From: Tetranychus cinnabarinus
Lineage: Eukaryota; Arthropoda; Arachnida; Trombidiformes; Tetranychidae
NCBI GenBank assembly: GCA_022266195.1
Contig: WHVY01000008.1
Span: forward strand, 1,674,001 to 1,738,000
Reading direction: 5' to 3'
Length of the DNA: 64,000 bases
Of this stretch, positions 57,776 through 64,000 are shown piece by piece. The notes beneath the pieces are model-generated. The model saw only the letters and a program-made list of their open reading frames with translations. It had not been told where the DNA came from and did no database searches. The position numbers and the translations under genes are program-made. Within the stretch, counting starts at the first letter, position 1, and every line of letters starts with the position of its first letter.

Positions 57776-60700
57776 TTAATTGTGATTACAATTTGATTTA
57801 GTCTGTGAAGCATCAAACAGAGCTTCTTCTTCTTCTGCCTTGATTCCATTTGCACCAGACATTTCATGGTTACCTTTACCTGTTTGAACATCATCATCTT
57901 CATCATCATACAAATTTTTCAATCTATTGGCATAAACTAAGACTCCTATATCAAAACACGAACCAATCATAACTAAAGTAAACGCAGTTCCGTGCAAATA
58001 TACTCTGAACTTGTCGATATCGTAAAGCCAACAATTACCAGTTTCACCACACGACTCTTCCCATACCAGACAAGCAGCATCAGTGACAAAACCAAATATA
58101 ATTGGATAAGGGATATAAGCTATTAAACGAAATAAAACGACAATAAATGATTAGTAAAGTGATAAATTGTAGACAATCATGCAAATTAAAATGAAGCATA
58201 CCAAATATTGCCATACAACTGCCAATAAGTCCCATCGCAAAAGCTTTATCCTTTGGATCGACAGCTCTATAAGATGAAAGGAGACATTTAACACAAATTA
58301 GATTTAGATTTTAAATTTTTGCAGTTAATAAAAGTGCAAGTTAATTACCTTAGAGCAATTATAAAATTACCAGCCCAAGCAGTCGATGATATTATGCCAG
58401 CTAAACCAATGATGGTTAAATAAAGTGGTAGAGTATTACATTCTTGATCACAGTATCCACTTGTTACGGAATGATCCATTTCTGATTGACATAAACACTG
58501 AGAGAAACCCTGTAATCAAATTAATAGCAGAAAATTGGGTTAATTTTTGATAAAATATACTCTAATTGTGTAACAATATTATTAACTTACCGAATAAGAT
58601 TCATTTGTTAAACTAACTTGGCAACCAGCATAGCATGGACTGAAGTAATTAGTCTTTCCGTCTGAACCACAAACTGGTTGAAATACTGATGTTGTACATG
58701 AACAGTCTCTATTACAGCCATTTAATAATGATGCTCTGTTAAATGAAATAAAAGAAAGAAAATAAATTATCAGCATTGCCTAGGTTTAATTAGTTGCAAT
58801 AGTAACTATCTTACTTGGCTGTATTTTGATCAACAATTATGTTACCAAATTTAGGTGCTGGACAACCAATGAATATACCAGCCAATATGAAAACATTACA
58901 GACCATCTCAATAAAGACAACATAGGCAATCAATACTTTGGGTCGTGGACGAAATTTTGAAATTGCCAATCCACCAGCGAAAATACCGATCACTTTAAGA
59001 ACTGAGCTAGTTGAACCTAAAATACAAACCAAAAGAGTGCACATTAAATTACATAATTAGATCTAAAAGATTGCTGGTTTATTTGCTGTTCCCTCCGACC
59101 AGTTACAATCATCAACGAAGGTGATATTGATCAGTAAATATTGCGAGTACTGAGAAATAAACAACATTTTAAAAGACATTTTCAATTTTCACTTGAGTCA
59201 GTGCAAGTTAGATATACACTGTACTAGGATAAAGCGAAAAATTGATTAGAATCTTCAAATGACAAAAGAAAATATTGGAGCAATTAACCATCAGCGGTTT
59301 ATATTAGGTTTATTAGCCAAAGTGTAGTATCAAAAATCTAGAGGATTGTTTGATCATCATTGCTTTAGCTGACAAACTTTGAATTGAACAGTTACTGGAG
59401 AATTGAAATGATCAGCAATATTTTATGTGCTGAGATAGGCTTGAAGATGGGAAAATTTGATTGTCAACAATAAATTTAAGTACACAGAGGGATTCAAGTT
59501 AAGATTGTCAGTAACAAGTCAACATTTTACTTCCCAACCCTCAATCTTAAATTGTTTATAAATCAAGTAGTTTGCCTTATCTTTAACTGTTCAAGAGTGG
59601 ATTAGTCTGATTGACTTCCGTTTTCAATAAGGACTTGGACTCAACCAAGAAGGTAAATATTTCATTGGAAAAGCAATTAAGCGCCAAAATGCACTGCTAA
59701 ATATAATCTAACAAGGCTAGTGGTTCAAATGCTAGATAGTGTTGAATTGGCCGAGGGAACACAATAAACATTTCATGAATGGTTTTCAATCAAACCAGTA
59801 AAAATTTGATCATGTTAATTCACCAGTTAATTTACCTGTAAGAAAGCTTGATGCGGCAGCTGATTGACGGAATTGAGCTTCAATGTAACGTGTTTTGGTG
59901 ATATAATAACCAGCCCAGCCAATGACTCTCATTGCCCCGCCAAGAGTATCAAACACTAAAACTGGATTTGTTATGATTCTTTTAAATGTTGCCAAAGCAT
60001 CTGAAATATAATTGTAATTGAAATTAAAATCAACTTTTAATTGACAAAATTATCAAATAACTTACCAGTAAAGCTCATCTTTTTCTTAGCTTCTTGCTTT
60101 TTGTTTGATTTCATAGTCACGGGAAACATAAACATAGGTATGGCTGATAAAAGGATACCAAATCCAATGATGAAGAATCCAATCCACCAAGCACCAACCC
60201 AACGAGGGTCATTTCGAGGTATATTTACGGTAACTAAATGAATAAATATAATTATAAATTGAATTAGAAACAAAAACACAAAAAATCAAGAAACGGATAA
60301 CAACGTTGAAACAATGGACAAGCTTGCAGATATTACCAGCTGATTAAGCTGTAAATCCGCTAAGTTATTAAGATTAATCCTTTGGCTTTCATGCAGCCAC
60401 TTGTGTCTATTGCAATTATTGTTTAGTATTATTGACAAAAAATGTGATTCAATTACATAATGTAAATAGTTGAACAAAAATGTCTATTCATCATAATAAT
60501 CATCAACTTAATTGACTTACTGTTATGTTAATACATTGTAGCAATGAATAACACAAGATATTTCACAGAAAAATGATAAAATTATGCTGATTGAAGGTAA
60601 GTCAATCTATCAATGATCTTTCATGATGTAAGAGTCATTTTGATGATTGGAATTCAATTTGTTTACTAATTTAACTGTGATTGTAGCAGTTTACAGATTT

Positions 60701-62054
60701 CAATTGATTCTACTTCGGATTGATCTTTTCAAATGAAATTTTCAACAATTTGATGCTGATGGTAGAAATGGTTGAATTTATTTCTTTCAACTAAACAATT
60801 ATAAAACATAATCAATGTTTACTAAACCACTCAACATTAATCATATTGGCTTTTGCTCTAATTATTAGCTCTTACTTCAACTTAATCAAAACAAATAAAG
60901 ATTGATAATGATGAAAAGTAGATGTTGATAAACAGTGAAACATTTTTCCTTTCACTTTAACGTTATTCATTAATTGCTTGTCCATTAATTGTGTCTACCT
61001 TGTTTACCCATTTCACTGGTTTAGATTAAATTTTTGACAGTAAACTTACTTGTAGGATTTTCATAAAGACTGAGTGAAAATGATGACAGCAAAAATCCAA
61101 GAGCAACACCAGAATAACGAATTACCATTGTTGTACCTAAATTGCAATTGAGTACAGAAGATTAATTTAATAGAACTGGAGAAAATAAAATGATGGCATT
61201 GATTAAAATCAACCATTTGACCCATAATTGTAATTTAATGGAGTCTATTGTCAGTGAAAAACAAAGCTATGTTTTGGCCGAATGACGCACACAACATATG
61301 GTCGAGATTTGAGGGGAAGCGCTAAATTTAATTCGGACAGTTGACAATTGCGATGTAAAAATGATTTGATTATGAACTTACTGAAATAAACTGGTGAATT
61401 TTTCTTTTCAACATTATCATCCAGATAAGGAACACCAACAACCCAAAAAGCTGTGTTACCCAAACCATTGACAAATGAACCAGCCCAGAGGAGTGCATAT
61501 GCACCAACAACAAATGTATGTCTATCGGCATCCTGGCAAGTCTCTGGTTTGCCACTTAATGAGCAAAGATCATATTTGGTTGTTGAATTTAATGATGAAG
61601 ATGATTTGATACCAAGTGTTTCAGCCGATAATAAATGGGTTGCCGGTCCATAGATTAGGTAAGGTAAACCTGAAACAATGGATGAAAGGCCAACCAGTAC
61701 GGTTCCCCAGCCAATTATTTTGGGTCCATGAAATTTGGTACCCAAATAACCAATGACTGGTGACATTACCATTCCTGAAATGTTGTCAGCAATTAATATA
61801 AGAGCGGAAAGTTTAGACGGGAAAGCATAACGTTTCTCCAGGGTTGACATTACTCCAATCATGTAAACAAAATAAGCTGATCTCATTGTGGCAATCAGTG
61901 AAAATATGGCCACAAATATTTTCGGATTGGCATATCGACGAAGGAACCGAGGCCGCCAACAAGTAAAGCCACAAGTCACTTCAGAAACAGAGGCAACTGA
62001 CGGACGAGGAACTGAAAGGTCAGTTGTACTCAGATGGGTTATCAGATCGGCCAT
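57776..62054 (-). CDS. Organic anion transporting polypeptide (OATP/SLCO)
   Basis: Nine exons on the minus strand: 61382-62054, 61050-61136, 60066-60233, 59836-60000, 58815-59016, 58591-58735, 58349-58509, 58202-58266, 57776-58119. They stay in frame and give 669 residues, typical for the family. The plasma-membrane carrier takes up bulky organic anions. The family signature DPRWVGAWWIGF is in exon 3. Exon 6 codes a Kazal-like Cys-rich extracellular loop (CNRDCSC, FQPVCGSDGKTNYFSPCYAGC). Exon 1 holds the first helices with MVMSPVIGYLG. The C-terminal tail is acidic (DDEDDD) and cytosolic. The start ATG at 62054 is the first in the frame. Confidence 0.95.
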
Positions 62055-63556
62055 TTTATTAAATCAATTACAGAGTCACAGAGTCACAGAGCAATTGGAC
62101 TTGAATGGATGAGAACAATTAAATAAAGAAAGAGAAACAGAAAGAGGGAAAGGATGATGATAATGGTGGATGAGGATGAAGTGACAGAGATATTGAAGGA
62201 ATCAAATGATTGAGAAAATTCCAATCATTGGTTTAAAGGGTGGAAAGATTATCGTCTGTCTTTACTTTCACCCACCAAGATTATGGATATTGTGATGAAG
62301 ACGATGATGATATGAAGATGTGAAGGAGGTGGAAGAGGAGGTTTAAGATGAAATTTCAACAAAATCAAACTCGATCACAGTGAGCTTTGAGTAAAAATTA
62401 TAACATCGATGGAGGCCTAAAGATTAGCTTTGATTGTCAACTTTCTTTGATTTTTTTTTGTTATTTCGCGATTCTAATCATCATCACTACTACAGCCTCC
62501 TCCTTAATAATCATCAAAATAATAATAATCAACTTTTCTCCTCCTTCTGATATATTATGGTTAATCTGATTGTAATATAATGTTCAATTGGCTCTCAATG
62601 TTGTTGTGTGTTGAAAGTTAATTCAGTTGATTCTTTTCAACCTCTTCATCCTTTACACTGAAAATTTATCTTCTTCCCTTCTCTGTCTTTCTCTGGCTCT
62701 TTTCAGTCATTCATTATCATCCTATCATGATATTTACTTGTCTGATCAAGACTGATCAAAAGAAACGGTAAATTGTATGGAAACAACATCTTAACAGTTG
62801 CTGTCAATTTTTGCCCCTTTTTCATATCTTTTGCTATCTTTTGGGTTTTTGTTTACATTTTGTAGATAAATTGACTATTAACTGACAATTTAACTGTAAT
62901 TTAACTTGAATATTGAAATATTAAAGCAACAAAGTTATTATTGAAATAAGTTTCAATTTTACTCAATATTAGGTAAACTTGATATAATTTCATCTTACAC
63001 TTGTTTCACCTTGTTCATATCCATTATCAGGTAGAGAGCATGATAAACAATTGAGGGTTAAATTGATAAGAATAATGATCAAGGGTAAATAATTATTTAT
63101 TAAGATGGGTTTGGGTATTATTATCATCAATTGTCAATGATTCCCTCTTTTATTTGCTAATCATAAAGTCAGTAAAGATATTTGCCTCGTGTAAGGAAAG
63201 TGAATTTATATCAAAACCTAAAACTGGTTAAAATATAAACTGATTTGCATTTTTAGGTATTTTGTTTACAAAATATTGAAAATGTTGAAGTATTTGAATC
63301 TCTGTGATTAGTAAAATTGATTGCAATCAAAGAGTCTACTTGAATTTTAAGATGAAAACGATGTTATTTTATTGTTGAAATATTTCATCATTTTCGGTCT
63401 GTTTCATGTGATTGTTGATGGGCTTTGATCGATGAATAGTTAATTTTAACTGATTGGCACTCAATTTGTTTCTTCTAATCATCAACAATATCAAGAGTAA
63501 ATTGATTGTCTCAAAATTGTATCAAAGTTTAATTGTAACATATAGCTACCAGTTGG
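62055..63556. other. Intergenic between OATP and the inverted UGT
   Basis: The OATP leader and promoter should lie at the left end, with GAT/GAG-rich purine tracts at about 62140-62350. No gene could be supported. Confidence 0.55.
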
Positions 63557-64000
63557 TTAGACAGTAGTCTGATTTTTACTCGATGCAACAATTGAAATCA
63601 AAATTTCATTCAATTGTTTGTGGGATTGAGTTTGTTTTAAACTCAAACTTATTTCTCTGACTTTTTGTTGTGTTTTTTCATCAGAGATGGTTTCATCAAT
63701 CATATCCAATAACAATTTTTCAGTCAAATTAGTCGGTGAAATACATTTTCCGATTCCCATATCTACAGCTCGACGGCCATTATCATGTTGATCGCCAAAC
63801 ATGGGGAAAATTATGGACGGTTTTCCGAAATAAAGAGTCTCAATGAATGTATTGTTACCTCCATGATGAATAACTAAATCAACTTTTGGTAAAATTGACA
63901 GTTGATTGACATATTTCCTGCCAACCACATTCTCAGGTAATTGTATTAAATCAAAGGCTATACTTCCTAAAGTGACTATGAAATGATACTTTGATTTAGA
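63557..64000 (-). CDS. UDP-glycosyltransferase, C-terminal part (cut by window edge)
   Basis: The frame is open from the window edge, giving at least 147 residues of the donor-sugar domain. It contains VTLGSIA, the block HHGGNNTFIETLYFGKPSI and FGDQHDNGRRAVD, and ends in QTTV with no membrane anchor. It is the same bacterial-type family as the 41-54 kb array but clearly diverged and on the other strand, so it belongs to a different lineage. The N-terminal part lies outside. Confidence 0.9.
   Translation of the reverse strand, partial: SKSKYHFIVTLGSIAFDLIQLPENVVGRKYVNQLSILPKVDLVIHHGGNNTFIETLYFGKPSIIFPMFGDQHDNGRRAVDMGIGKCISPTNLTEKLLLDMIDETISDEKTQQKVREISLSLKQTQSHKQLNEILISIVASSKNQTTV

Overview
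This is an AT-rich nuclear segment from an animal. Its genes have several exons joined by short GT-AG introns. The content points to an arthropod, most likely a plant-feeding spider mite of the Tetranychus type. It holds an ABCH-type half transporter (a subfamily best known from arthropods), a Spaetzle-like Toll ligand, and a tandem array of short UDP-glycosyltransferases that lack both a signal peptide and a C-terminal membrane anchor. That last architecture is known from spider mites, where the family is thought to have come from bacteria. The species is inferred, because no database search was possible.

Layout, left to right. 1-10.07 kb: long non-coding DNA with a diverged ~300 bp inverted repeat pair, strand-asymmetric GA/CT tracts and a probable untranslated leader exon. 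10.09-10.99 kb: a His/Asn-rich protein with PxDLS-type co-repressor motifs. 11.7-13.9 kb: housekeeping genes for mitochondrial ribosomal protein L11 and proteasome alpha-2. 14.1-16.8 kb: a Polycomb chromodomain gene and, beside it, a gene built from repeated copies of Polycomb's linker region. 18.2-23.4 kb: an SLC10-type carrier with an unrelated antisense gene nested in its first intron. 26.8-28.9 kb: a small membrane-protein ORF 38 bp ahead of an FHA-domain gene. 29.3-31.4 kb: an SRSF4/5/6-like splicing factor with a candidate poison exon. 32.6 kb: a TATA-driven Cys/His-rich peptide. 33.2-33.9 kb: a possible small two-exon gene. 34.3-37.2 kb: a diverged hexokinase with a GC-AG intron.

The accessory region is 38-56.6 kb. 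An intact ABCH transporter is followed by four UGT copies; three are intact and the fourth is broken by a net 11-nt loss. Decayed pieces of the ABCH gene lie between the UGTs, and a decayed piece of the Spaetzle-like gene lies between UGT copies 3 and 4. The array therefore grew by duplicating a block that carried neighbouring genes; only the UGTs stayed mostly intact. Two spacer blocks 4,520 bp apart are identical over 480 bp by eye, so exchange within the array is recent. The Spaetzle-like gene, a nine-exon organic anion transporter (OATP) gene and the 3' part of another, inverted UGT close the window.

Taken together, the right half holds candidate phase II conjugation (UGT), efflux (ABCH), uptake (OATP) and metal-binding genes. 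A shared role in handling plant or pesticide chemicals is an inference from family knowledge, not something the sequence shows. Gene models were built by reading splice sites by eye; all listed multi-exon models stay in frame across every junction.
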